From the NCBI RefSeq assembly GCF_018614955.1, contig NZ_JAGGNV010000043.1, forward strand, positions 1-64,000: a DNA stretch of 64,000 bases, read 5' to 3'. The position numbers and the translations under genes were made by a program. Origin of the DNA: Variovorax paradoxus. Lineage in GTDB: Bacteria; Pseudomonadota; Gammaproteobacteria; Burkholderiales; Burkholderiaceae_C. Positions 26,023 to 34,328 of this stretch are shown here, one piece after another (position 1 is the first letter of the stretch; every line of letters starts with the position of its first letter). The notes below the pieces were generated by a model. The model saw only the letters and a program-made list of their open reading frames with translations, was not told where the DNA came from and made no database searches.

Positions 26023-27332
26023 ATGGTCTCCGTCATGTAGCGCGCCCAGCTGCGGTACTGGTTGCGCATCGGCAGCTCATTCGTGCCGCCGGTGGTGATC
26101 TCGCCGCCTTTCAGCTCGGCGGGGTCGTAGTTGCGGTGCAGGCTGACCCACTCGTTGCCGCTCGCATGCAGCCCGGCCTGGATGCCGCGGTAGGCCTGCA
26201 GATCGTCATGGCCGACGACCGAGAAGGGCGAGTTGATGAGCCGGTTGTACATGGTGGTGCGCGCAAGCAGCTCGGGCGGCGCGCCCTTCAGGCGGAAGGT
26301 CCAGCTTTCGATCAAGGTCCTGTCGACCGCGATCGGCTTCACCACGCGGATCGCCTGGATCGCGCCCTTGATGGTGAGGTTGGGGTAGTACACGGTGTTG
26401 TGGCGCGCCATGCCGAGGATCTGCGCGGTGCGCTCCTCGCCGTACTTCGCCTTCATCGCGTCGTCGTAGGCGGGAATCGCCTTGTACTTGCTGTGGATGC
26501 TGAAGTGCACGCCCGTGAAACTGTGGCCGTTGTCGTAGGTGCGGATGCCCATGTCCTCGAAGAACTTGTAGTCCGACATGAAAGGCACGAACTGCTCGAC
26601 GGCCATCGGCTTGGGCTCGTCCTCCGGCTTGTCGGCCCACATGCGCTTGGCGGTGCCGGCCGAGGACTCGTGCGCCACCATCGGGTGCATCGTGTCGTTC
26701 AGGTTCTCGACGAACATCTTCCAGTTGCACTGGTGCATGAAGCGCAGGCAGCCGCCGGCGATCTCGAGCTCACCCTCGGGCGAGCGGTCGGCCATGTTGT
26801 CGATGGAACTCAGCGAGTCGCCGAAGTAGTCCTCGAAGTCCGGTCCCACGTCGTTGATCTTGACGAAGATGAAGCCGCGGTAGCTGCGCACGTTGCGGAT
26901 GGTCGTCAGGCCCTTGGCCGATTCGCATTCGTGCAGCTGCGTGCCCTCGTAGCCGTTCTTGAGTGGGATCGCGAGCAGCGAGCCGTCGGTCTTGAAGGTC
27001 CAGGCGTGGTAGGGGCAGCGGAAGAACTTGCCGGTGTTGCCGCAGGGCGCCGTCACCAGCCGCGAGCCCTTGTGCGCGCAGCGGTTCATCATCGCGCGCA
27101 CCGAGCCGTCGGTATGGCGCACCACGATCAGCGGCCGGCCGGCGATCTCGTTGCTGATCCAGTCGCCGGGCTTGGGGAGCTGGCTTTCGTGCCCGGCGTA
27201 GTTCCAGGTGTTGGCGAAGAAGTGCTCCTGCTCCAGATCGAACAGCTCCTGGCTGGTGTACAGGTCGCGGTGCACACGGTCGGGTTGCACCAGCGCGCGC
27301 ACGGCATCGGGGTTGCCTCGGTACGAAGTCAT
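26019..27332 (-). CDS. Rieske ring-hydroxylating dioxygenase large (alpha) subunit, pair 2
   Basis: A 437-residue alpha subunit. Rieske ligands Cys85/His87 (NRCAHKG) and Cys106/His109 (FRCPYHAW); mononuclear iron site NDTMHPMVAH with Asp213, His216 and His221, at the same positions as in pair 1. It is encoded next to the reductase (27348-28331), so this pair is the more likely direct partner of that electron donor. In iad-type loci a Rieske pair plus reductase (IadDE with IadC) oxidises indole-3-acetate to the 2-oxo derivative; this is the best candidate here, inferred from gene order. Confidence 0.94.
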   Translation of the reverse strand: MTSYRGNPDAVRALVQPDRVHRDLYTSQELFDLEQEHFFANTWNYAGHESQLPKPGDWISNEIAGRPLIVVRHTDGSVRAMMNRCAHKGSRLVTAPCGNTGKFFRCPYHAWTFKTDGSLLAIPLKNGYEGTQLHECESAKGLTTIRNVRSYRGFIFVKINDVGPDFEDYFGDSLSSIDNMADRSPEGELEIAGGCLRFMHQCNWKMFVENLNDTMHPMVAHESSAGTAKRMWADKPEDEPKPMAVEQFVPFMSDYKFFEDMGIRTYDNGHSFTGVHFSIHSKYKAIPAYDDAMKAKYGEERTAQILGMARHNTVYYPNLTIKGAIQAIRVVKPIAVDRTLIESWTFRLKGAPPELLARTTMYNRLINSPFSVVGHDDLQAYRGIQAGLHASGNEWVSLHRNYDPAELKGGEITTGGTNELPMRNQYRSWARYMTETM

Positions 27333-27347
27333 GTTCCTGCTGCTCCT

Positions 27348-28331
27348 TCAGATGTCCAGCACCAGCCGCGGCCCCTTGGCGCGCGAGATGCAGATCTGCA
27401 TGACATTGCCTTCCGCTTTCTCGCGCGCGCTCAGCACGTAGTCGCGATGGTCGATCTCGCCTTCGAGCACGGCCGTCGTGCACACGCCGCATTCGCCACG
27501 CTTGCAGTCGAACATCGGGTCGCAGCCGTGTTCGATCAGGCAGTCGAGGATGCTCTGATCGGCCGGAACCGTAAAGCGCTGTCCCGATTGCGCCAGTTCC
27601 ACTTCGAAGGCCTGATCGCCCTCTTCGACCACCGGCGTGGTGAAGAGCTCGAAGTGCACGCGATCGTGTTCCCAGCCGCGGGCCTGGGTGCGGGCGAGCA
27701 CGCCATCGAGCATCACCTTGGGGCCGCAGACGTAGACGCGGTCGCCGACCGGGCAGTCGTCGAGCAAGGCGTCGATGTCGAGCGGGCCGCCGGCTTCCGC
27801 ATCGGCATGGACGCGCAGATCGTCGCCCAGCAGCGCATGCAGCTCGGGCAGGAAGGCCATCAGCTCGCGGCTGCGGCCCGCGTAGTGCATGCGCACGGGC
27901 GCGTCTTCGGCCCGGCGGCGCGCGGCCATGCTCGCGAGCGGCGTGACGCCGATGCCACCCGCGACCAGCACCGTGCCGCCAGGGCCGGTGTGCAGCGGGA
28001 AGTCGTTCTTCGGCGCCTCGATGGTGAGGAGATCGCCCTCTTTCAATCGCTCGTGCATGAAGCGCGAGCCGCCGCGGCCATCGGCCTCCTTGCGCACAGC
28101 GATCCGGTACTCGGCGGGCGCGTTGGTGGCGTTGCGCGCGGTCGCGAAGTTGATGAGCGAGTAGTGGCGCCAGTCCTGCGCACCGTCGGGCAGCTGCACT
28201 TGGACACGGATGTGGGCGCCGGCGGCGTAGCCCGGCAGTTCGCGGCCGTCGTCGGCGCGAAGCCGCAACATCCGGATCAGCGGATTCAGTTCGCGCGCCT
28301 CGACGACGCGCAGTTGGAGGGTGGCGGTCAT
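27348..28331 (-). CDS. Oxygenase reductase (flavin, NAD(P)H, plant-type 2Fe-2S)
   Basis: A 327-residue reductase of the phthalate-dioxygenase-reductase/VanB class. Order of domains: flavin-binding barrel with WRHYSLIN near residue 55, NAD-binding domain with VLVAGGIGVTPLASM and VYVCGPKVMLDGV, and C-terminal ferredoxin domain with FDCKRGECGVCTTAVLEGEIDHRDYVLS and the last cysteine in MQICISRAKGP. It passes electrons from NAD(P)H to the Rieske centres. As the only reductase in the island it may serve both oxygenase pairs. Confidence 0.94.
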   Translation of the reverse strand: MTATLQLRVVEARELNPLIRMLRLRADDGRELPGYAAGAHIRVQVQLPDGAQDWRHYSLINFATARNATNAPAEYRIAVRKEADGRGGSRFMHERLKEGDLLTIEAPKNDFPLHTGPGGTVLVAGGIGVTPLASMAARRRAEDAPVRMHYAGRSRELMAFLPELHALLGDDLRVHADAEAGGPLDIDALLDDCPVGDRVYVCGPKVMLDGVLARTQARGWEHDRVHFELFTTPVVEEGDQAFEVELAQSGQRFTVPADQSILDCLIEHGCDPMFDCKRGECGVCTTAVLEGEIDHRDYVLSAREKAEGNVMQICISRAKGPRLVLDI

Positions 28332-28349
28332 GGTGTTCGCATCCCTTGT

Positions 28350-29849
28350 TCAGGCCAGCGCATGCTGCGCCAGCGCGGCCTGCAGCTTGTGCCCATGTTC
28401 ATCGGCCAGCGCTGCGTCGCGCAGTTCGCGCAAGGTGGCCGGCGCGAGCCCTGCGCCGGCACGGTGGAAGGCGGCCATCACCGTGTCGTAGTTGCGCAGC
28501 CCGCGTTCGTGCGTGTCGCTGTAGCCCTTGACCAGGCGCTGGCACTGCGCGACTTCGACCGCGAGTTCGGGATGGCTCGCCGCGGTGGCGGCGATGCGCT
28601 GCAGCCATTCCTCGATGCGGCGGTTTTCCTCGGCATAGCGCAGCGTGGACCGGCGCCAGCGCTTCATCGCGGCGACGGTGCTGAGCATCAGGTAGCCGTG
28701 CAGCGAGCTGGTCTGGATCACGCGGCCCTTCTGTGTGAGCCGCTCCACCAGCTTGCGGGGCAGGCTCGAATTCATCAGCCAGCGCCCGATGCCAGCCGGC
28801 AGCGTCTCGCAGATCTCCTGCAGGCGGGGGTGCATGTACTCGTTGATCGCGAGCACCTGCCCGTCCTTCACGCCGGCCTCGCCGCGCACGCGCTCGAAGC
28901 GCGAGGAGCGGGTCTTGAGCGCGGCGACGCGGGCCGTGTCTTCGTAGGACATCCACAGCGCCAGGTGGCGCGCGGTCTCGCGCAGCAGGCGGTGGTCGTC
29001 GTTGCTCGGCAGCGCGGCGATCGCGGCCGTGCGGTCGAGGTAGAGGTCGGCGTAGGCCAGATCCTGGTAGTCGATGAGCCGGCGCACGCCTTCCAGCAGC
29101 ACCGGGTGCACAGAGGCGGGAAAGTCGCGCTGCACGCGCTCGACCAGTGCGCGCACGGCGGGATGCTTCGGTTGCGGTGCCGCAGCCGGCAGGTCCATCG
29201 GTGCCTCTTCCACCGCTGCACCTTGCGCGCGCACGAAGGCAGCGCCGAAGGCCTTGAGGCTGGGCTTCACGCCAACGCCGCCGCGCTCGATGGTCGCCTC
29301 GAACTGCGCGCGGCTGAAGGGCAGCACGCCGGCGCCGGCCAGCGCGCCGAACAGCACCGCACTGATCACGCTGCCCGCGTCTTCGGCGGCTTGCGCCATG
29401 TCGAAACGGATGAAGCGCTTGGCGGCCTTGTCCGCGTGCGCGAGCAGCTCGGCGCTGTCGACGCGCCCGTCGCCCATCGCGCTCTTCTCGGCGATCGAAT
29501 AGACGCGGTGCGTCGATGCGACCAGCGTGGTGCGCTCGCGCGTGACCAGCCCGCGCTGTACCGCGCGGCCGGCTTCCATCAGCTCCGAGGCCAGCACCAC
29601 GTCGACGTCGCCCGGCAGCGGCATCAGCGCCAGTACCGGCCGGCCGCCGTCGGTCTGGGCCTGCGCCTCTGGGTAGAGCTCGACGTAGTAGATGGTGGCG
29701 CCGGTGCGCTGGGCCACGCCCGGCACCGAGGTGGTCTGGGCCACGTAGCCGTTGGCCTCGCCCATGTCGACGATCCAGTCGGCGAGCACGCCGCCGCCCT
29801 CGCCGCCCATGGCGAGGATCGCGATCTTGATCGGTTGATGCTGCGTCAT
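28350..29849 (-). CDS. iorB: Indolepyruvate ferredoxin oxidoreductase beta subunit, extended form
   Basis: A 499-residue protein. Residues 1-200 are the IorB gamma-type domain: IKIAILAMGGEGGGVLADWIVDMG, TTSVPGVAQRTGATIYYVELY and VLASELMEAGRAVQRGLV. The remaining 300 residues are a helical extension (ALWMSYEDTARVAALKTRSSRFERV, MLSTVAAMKRWRRSTLRYAEE) typical of the longer IorB-type proteins of Burkholderiales. The start at 29849 (MTQHQPIKIAIL) is chosen over the upstream in-frame start because it fits the family and leaves 10 bases to the iorA stop. Works with IorA. Confidence 0.92.
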   Translation of the reverse strand: MTQHQPIKIAILAMGGEGGGVLADWIVDMGEANGYVAQTTSVPGVAQRTGATIYYVELYPEAQAQTDGGRPVLALMPLPGDVDVVLASELMEAGRAVQRGLVTRERTTLVASTHRVYSIAEKSAMGDGRVDSAELLAHADKAAKRFIRFDMAQAAEDAGSVISAVLFGALAGAGVLPFSRAQFEATIERGGVGVKPSLKAFGAAFVRAQGAAVEEAPMDLPAAAPQPKHPAVRALVERVQRDFPASVHPVLLEGVRRLIDYQDLAYADLYLDRTAAIAALPSNDDHRLLRETARHLALWMSYEDTARVAALKTRSSRFERVRGEAGVKDGQVLAINEYMHPRLQEICETLPAGIGRWLMNSSLPRKLVERLTQKGRVIQTSSLHGYLMLSTVAAMKRWRRSTLRYAEENRRIEEWLQRIAATAASHPELAVEVAQCQRLVKGYSDTHERGLRNYDTVMAAFHRAGAGLAPATLRELRDAALADEHGHKLQAALAQHALA

Positions 29850-29859
29850 CGCGTGGCCA

Positions 29860-32043
29860 TCAGAAGGCGTACTCGGCGCGGCGCTTGGCCTCGCCACGTT
29901 GGAGCCAGCCGATCACCGCGCCGCGCACGCGTTCGCGCAGGCGGTCCCAGCCGTTCGGGTTGCTGACGATCTGCGCCTTGTAGAACGATGGGCAGAGCAC
30001 CGCGGCATGCGACACGTCGCCGCAGTTGCCGCAGCCGACGCAGCTCTCGAGCACAGTGGCGACCGGGTCGGTGCGCAGCGGATCGGGATTGGCCTTGATC
30101 GATAGCGAGGGGCAGCCTGACAGTCGGATGCACGAGTGGTCGCCGGTGCAGGTGTCGGAGTCGACGCCGAACTTGTCGCGCACCATGCGCTTGCCCTCGG
30201 CGATCGCCTTGCGCACCAGCGGCTTCTCGCGCCGCTGCTTGTTGAGCATGCATTCGGACTGCGCGATCAGGACCTTCGGGCCCTTCTCCTTGGTGGTCAG
30301 CGCTTCCTTGAGCGCATCGCGCATGCCGGCGACGTCGTAGGTGCGGCGGATCGTCCGCACCCACTTCACGCCCACGCCGCGCACCGCGCGCTCGATCTCG
30401 TGGCCGGTGCTGCGCGTCGCGTTGTGCGCGGTCGACGACAGGATGTCCTGGCCGCCGGTGGCCGAGGTGTAGTTGTTGTCGACCACGATGGTCAGGTTGT
30501 CGCTCTTGTTGAAGACCGCGTTGGCGACGCCGCTGGTGAGGCCGTTGTGCCAGAAGCCGCCGTCGCCCATCATCGAGATCGCGCGCTTGCCCGCGGGTGC
30601 GTTGAGCGCCGCGGCGCCGGCGCCGCCCAGGCCGTAGCCCATGGTGGTGTTGCCGATGTTGAAGGGCGGCAGGATCGAGAACAAGTGGCAACCGATGTCG
30701 GCGCTGACATGGTGCGGCCCCAGCTCGCGTTCCACCAGCTTCATCGCGCTGAAGATCGGGCGCTCCGGGCAGCCGATGCAGAAGCCCGGCGGGCGTGCAT
30801 GCACGTTCTCGTCCAGCGGCAAGGCCGGTTCGGGCGCGCCATCGACACCGACGTCGGCGACCTCGATGAGCGGGATCACCTTGCGCACCGGGGCGGGCAC
30901 CGGCAACGGCTGCAGCCGGCCGTAGCGCTCGCCGAAGCGGCGCGCGCCCTTGAGCAGCTCGGCCGCGGTGTATTCGCCGGCCACCGGCAGCATGTCCTTG
31001 CCGTGCAGCGCCGTGGTCGAGCCGGCTTGGCGCAGGATGGTCGCGAGGTTCTGCTCGACGAAGTTGGGCTGGCCTTCTTCGACGATCAAGACCGCGCGCT
31101 TGCCTTCGCAGAAGCGCAGCACCTCGCTCTCGATGACCGGATAGGCCACGTTCATCACGTAGAGCGGCACTTGGCTGTTGCCGTAGACGTCGGCCAGGTC
31201 CAGGCGTTCGAGTGCACGCACGAGGGTGTTGTAGCTGCCGCCCTGCACGATGATGCCGATGTCGTCGGCGTCTTCCGAGAAGAACTCGTTGAGCCTGTTG
31301 TCTTCGATGAAGCGCACCGCGGCGGGCCAGCGGTCCTTCACCTTCTCTTGCTCGTGCACGAAGCTGGCCGGCGGCAGCACGATGCGGCTGACGTCGCGCT
31401 GCGGGTTCTCGAGCGCGTCCTTGATCGTGAAGGCGGGCCGCCGGTTGGCGCCGGCCACGAACTGCCCGTGCACATGGCAGGCGCGGATGCGCAGCTGCAG
31501 CATCACCGGCGTGTGGCTGGCCTCCGAAAGCTCGAAGCCCTTCTTCACCGCATCGACGATGCAGGGCAGGTAGGGCCGCGGATCGAGCAGCCAGATCTGC
31601 GACTTCATCGCGAAGGCGTGGCTGCGCTCCTGCATGATGGAGGAGCCTTCGCCGTAGTCTTCGCCGACTATGATGAGCGCGCCGCCCAACACGCCGCCCG
31701 AAGCCAGGTTGGCCAGCGCGTCGGAGGCCACATTGGTGCCCACCGTCGCCTTGAAAGTGACCGCGCCGCGAAGCGGATAGTTCACCGAGGCGGCCAGCGT
31801 GGCGGCGGCCGTGGCCTCGCTGGCGCTGTTCTCGAAGCGGATGCCCTGCTCGGCCAGGATGTCCTGCGCGTCGGCCAGCACGTCCATCAGGTGCGAAATG
31901 GGTGCACCCTGGTAGCCGGCGACATAGGAAACACCCGATTCGAGCAGCGCCTTGGTGACGGCCAGAATGCCTTCGCCCCGGAACAGCTCCCCCTCCGAAA
32001 GTCGGAGCTTCTTGACCTCCTCGACGAACGATCGTTCAGCCAT
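29860..32043 (-). CDS. iorA: Indolepyruvate ferredoxin oxidoreductase alpha subunit
   Basis: A 727-residue thiamine-diphosphate enzyme that oxidatively decarboxylates aryl pyruvates such as indole-3-pyruvate to aryl-acetyl-CoA, reducing ferredoxin. N-terminal pyrimidine-binding domain (YQGAPISHLMDVLAD); the diphosphate-binding motif GDGGFWHNGLTSGVANAVFN ending in VVDNNYTSATGGQD; and C-terminal 4Fe-4S clusters CTGDHSCIRLSGCPS and SCVGCGNCGD. It heads the long catabolic operon that runs to 19852. Its presence would feed indole-acetyl-CoA made from tryptophan-derived indolepyruvate into the island, or deal with other aryl pyruvates. Confidence 0.94.
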   Translation of the reverse strand: MAERSFVEEVKKLRLSEGELFRGEGILAVTKALLESGVSYVAGYQGAPISHLMDVLADAQDILAEQGIRFENSASEATAAATLAASVNYPLRGAVTFKATVGTNVASDALANLASGGVLGGALIIVGEDYGEGSSIMQERSHAFAMKSQIWLLDPRPYLPCIVDAVKKGFELSEASHTPVMLQLRIRACHVHGQFVAGANRRPAFTIKDALENPQRDVSRIVLPPASFVHEQEKVKDRWPAAVRFIEDNRLNEFFSEDADDIGIIVQGGSYNTLVRALERLDLADVYGNSQVPLYVMNVAYPVIESEVLRFCEGKRAVLIVEEGQPNFVEQNLATILRQAGSTTALHGKDMLPVAGEYTAAELLKGARRFGERYGRLQPLPVPAPVRKVIPLIEVADVGVDGAPEPALPLDENVHARPPGFCIGCPERPIFSAMKLVERELGPHHVSADIGCHLFSILPPFNIGNTTMGYGLGGAGAAALNAPAGKRAISMMGDGGFWHNGLTSGVANAVFNKSDNLTIVVDNNYTSATGGQDILSSTAHNATRSTGHEIERAVRGVGVKWVRTIRRTYDVAGMRDALKEALTTKEKGPKVLIAQSECMLNKQRREKPLVRKAIAEGKRMVRDKFGVDSDTCTGDHSCIRLSGCPSLSIKANPDPLRTDPVATVLESCVGCGNCGDVSHAAVLCPSFYKAQIVSNPNGWDRLRERVRGAVIGWLQRGEAKRRAEYAF

Positions 32044-32094
32044 GATGTGCCTTGTTCCTCATGACGGCATTGGCCGCCTCATCGTGCAGTCCAT

Positions 32095-32123
32095 ATAATG
32101 TTGACAACTGAATGTATCCACAA
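32095..32123 (-). promoter_or_regulatory. Predicted promoter of the iorA operon
   Basis: On the minus strand TTGTGG (32118-32123) and CATTAT (32095-32100) stand 17 bases apart, upstream of iorA. Operator motif B (32100-32114) lies between them, so a repressor bound there would block this promoter and also act on the divergent marR2 promoter. Confidence 0.4.
32100..32114 (+). promoter_or_regulatory. Operator candidate B1 between iorA and marR2
   Basis: GTTGACAACTGAATG. The same 15-mer with one change (GTTGACAATTGAATG) occurs on the minus strand at 36467-36481, before the second catabolic operon. TTGACA in it is a perfect -35 hexamer reading towards marR2. The MarR protein encoded immediately downstream (32181-32666) is the obvious candidate binder and would repress itself and iorA together. 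Confidence 0.5.
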
Positions 32124-32180
32124 TCATGAATTACCCTAGACATGCAAGCTGCGTGCCTGCCACAGCACCGGGGGCCGTTC

Positions 32181-32666
32181 ATGGCGACGAAGCCCGCTAG
32201 GCCGCCGCGCTTCGTCGACGACTACCTGCCGGCGCTGCTGGCGCAGGCCAGCCAGCTGATCTCTACGGAGTTCCACGTGGTCGCGCGCCAGCACGGTTTC
32301 TCGGTCTCCGAGTGGCGGGTGATGGCCTCGCTGGCGGGCGGCGAGCCGATCAGCATTGGGCAGCTGGCGCAGGTCACGGTGACCAAGCAGCCGACGGTGA
32401 CGCGCCTTCTGGACCGCATGGAATCCAAGGGCCAGGTCGAACGCCTGCCCCATGACAGTGATCGCCGCGTCACGCTGGTGCGCATCACGCGCAAGGGCGC
32501 CAAGACGGTGGAGCACCTGATGGAGCTCGCCAGGGAGCACGAACTGCGGGTCCTGGAGCCCTTCGGCCTGCTGCGCGCGGAAGAGCTCAAGACCACCCTG
32601 CGGCAGATGATCGAGCTGCACGCGCACGTGCCCCTGGAGACGGATACGGACGAGAGCGAGGAGTGA
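32181..32666 (+). CDS. MarR-family transcriptional regulator (second)
   Basis: A 161-residue winged-helix regulator, the only gene of the island on the plus strand. HTH region FSVSEWRVMASLAGGEPISIGQLAQVTVTKQPTVTRLLDRMESKGQVER, wing HDSDRRVTLVRITRKGAK. The ATG at 32181 is preceded by a G-rich ribosome site; a longer start at 32142 has none. It is divergent from the iorA operon and convergent, 7 bases apart, with the quinone-oxidoreductase-like gene. The sequence differs clearly from the first MarR, so ligand and operator probably differ too. Auxin loci of Variovorax are known to be controlled by more than one MarR protein. Confidence 0.93.
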   Translation: MATKPARPPRFVDDYLPALLAQASQLISTEFHVVARQHGFSVSEWRVMASLAGGEPISIGQLAQVTVTKQPTVTRLLDRMESKGQVERLPHDSDRRVTLVRITRKGAKTVEHLMELAREHELRVLEPFGLLRAEELKTTLRQMIELHAHVPLETDTDESEE

Positions 32667-32673
32667 ACCGCGC

Positions 32674-33531
32674 TCAGGGGATCAGGACGGCGCGGCCACG
32701 GTGCCCGCGCTGCGTGATCCATTCGAGCGCCGTGTCCGCCTCGTCGAGCCGGAAGCGCTTCACATCGAGCTTCAGCCGCCCATCGCCCAGGCGCGCCAGC
32801 AGTTCGGGCGCAGCGGCCCGTCCCGCAGCCTCGCGCCTGAACATGTTGAGCGGCAGCAGCGCCACGTCGCGCTGCAGGAAATGCGCGATGTCCAGCGCCA
32901 GCGTGTTGCCGGCCGTGTAGCCGACCAGCACCGCGCGGCCGCCGGGCGCCACGCCGGGCAAAGCCGCTTCGAGCACCGGCCCGCCGACGGTATCGACCAG
33001 GAGCGTCACCGGCGCGCCGGCCTCGGTGATCACTTCGGCGCCCGCATCGCGCGCCAGCTGCAACGCCATCGATCCGACGGCGCCGGTGGCACCCGTCACC
33101 AGCACGCGCTCGCCAGCTTGGAGCTTGGCGATCTCGTGCAGCGCGACCCAGGCCGAGGTACAGGGCGAAAAGAAAGCCGAGCCGAGGGCCATGTCGACGT
33201 GGTCGGGCAACAAGCCGAGCGCCTCGTCGGGTGCGTCGATCAGCTCGCACCAGGTGCCGTCGGCCGTCGTGCCCAATCCGGCGCCGCGCAGCCAGACGCG
33301 CTGGCCCGGCGCGAAGCGCTCGCTCGCGACCACCGTGCCCGCGGCTTCGACACCTGGTACATAAGGCAGCGGCGGATGCTTGAGAAAGCCGCCGCTCCAG
33401 ACGGTGCGGTCGATATGGCCCACGGTGGCCGCGGCCATGCGCACGACGCTGCGGCCGGCGCGAGGCCGCGGGTCTTCCATCTCTTCCAACACCGGCGCTG
33501 CGCCGAAAGCATGGATGCGCACCGCCTTCAT
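32674..33531 (-). CDS. Zinc-independent MDR-family oxidoreductase (quinone-oxidoreductase-like)
   Basis: A 285-residue medium-chain dehydrogenase/reductase. It starts MKAVRIHAFGAAPVLEEMEDP, has the catalytic-domain block PLPYVPGVEAAGTVVASERFAPGQRVW, and the nucleotide-binding AGERVLVTGATGAVGSMALQLARDAGAEV. It lacks the structural zinc cysteines of alcohol dehydrogenases and is shorter than the usual 320-340 residues, with part of the nucleotide-binding domain reduced after VITEAG. Last gene of the four-gene operon starting at 36392, coupled to the hydrolase gene by ATGA. Substrate unknown. Confidence 0.85.
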   Translation of the reverse strand: MKAVRIHAFGAAPVLEEMEDPRPRAGRSVVRMAAATVGHIDRTVWSGGFLKHPPLPYVPGVEAAGTVVASERFAPGQRVWLRGAGLGTTADGTWCELIDAPDEALGLLPDHVDMALGSAFFSPCTSAWVALHEIAKLQAGERVLVTGATGAVGSMALQLARDAGAEVITEAGAPVTLLVDTVGGPVLEAALPGVAPGGRAVLVGYTAGNTLALDIAHFLQRDVALLPLNMFRREAAGRAAAPELLARLGDGRLKLDVKRFRLDEADTALEWITQRGHRGRAVLIP

Positions 33532-34328
33532 GGCAGCGTCTCCAGGAAGTCGAGCACTGCCTTGGCAAAGGCTTCGGGCATCTGGTCGGGCAAGGGCACC
33601 ATGCCGCCGGCGATGTCGACGATGCGCGCGTGCGACAGGTGCGCCTGCAGTTCGGCCGCATGCGGCGCGGCGAAGGGATCCTCGGTAGCGCGCAGGATCA
33701 GCGTGGGTTGCTCGATCTTCCCGATGCGCTCTTCCATGCGGTAGGCGGCCACGGCGCGATGGCCTTCTTCGAGCCGAGCGCCGACCATGAGCGCGTCGCG
33801 CACGAAGGCCTCCAGCAGCTCGGGCCGGCCCGGCGGATAGAAGGACTGACGCTTCTGCCACAGCGCCGCGAGATGGCTGCCGTCGTCGCTCGGCGCCACC
33901 TCGTCGATCGGCGGCCGCTCGGCGCGGGCGCGGCGGAAGGCAGCGTCGGTATAAGGCGTGGAAGACAGCACCAGCCCATGCACCCGGTCCGCGAAGGAAG
34001 CGGCCAGCTCGATCGCGATGACCCCGCCCGTGTGATGGCCCACCACGTGTGCCCGGGCGATGCCCAGCGCATTGAGCAGCTCGACCGCGACGCGCGCCCA
34101 CTGCTCGATGCTCGCTGGCGCCGGCCCGGCATCGGAATCACCGAAGCCCGCGGTGTCCATCGCCACCGCCCGGAAGCGCTCACCGATCAAGGGCAGCACG
34201 TGCCGGTATTCGGCCCAGCTGCGCGGCGACTGGTGCAGCAGCAGCACCGTCTCCGCGCGCGGATTGCCGCAGCTCGCGTAGTGCACCTGCCCGACCGACA
34301 GATCTGCGAAGGCGCGGCGGATCTTCAT
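33528..34328 (-). CDS. Alpha/beta-hydrolase-fold protein with a degenerate catalytic triad
   Basis: A 266-residue alpha/beta-hydrolase-fold protein: VLLLHQSPRSWAEYRHVLPLI (oxyanion strand), VAMDTAGFGDSDA, the elbow VVGHHTGGVIAIELAASF, the acid region LILRATEDPFA and GGMVPLPDQMPEAFAKAVLDFLE at the end. In the elbow the nucleophile position of G-x-S-x-G is His, and the C-terminal position that normally carries the catalytic His reads Met (GGMVP). It therefore may be a lyase, a cofactor-free oxygenase-like enzyme or a non-enzymatic binder rather than an esterase. Coupled by ATGA to both neighbours in the operon. Confidence 0.85.
   Translation of the reverse strand: MKIRRAFADLSVGQVHYASCGNPRAETVLLLHQSPRSWAEYRHVLPLIGERFRAVAMDTAGFGDSDAGPAPASIEQWARVAVELLNALGIARAHVVGHHTGGVIAIELAASFADRVHGLVLSSTPYTDAAFRRARAERPPIDEVAPSDDGSHLAALWQKRQSFYPPGRPELLEAFVRDALMVGARLEEGHRAVAAYRMEERIGKIEQPTLILRATEDPFAAPHAAELQAHLSHARIVDIAGGMVPLPDQMPEAFAKAVLDFLETLP

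Noticed and set aside
26136..29966. A plus-strand open frame of about 1276 codons over the Rieske, reductase and ior genes
   Set aside because: It runs antisense to five well-supported genes, has the His/Arg/Gln/Ala-rich composition produced by reading high-GC genes in the opposite strand, and matches no family.
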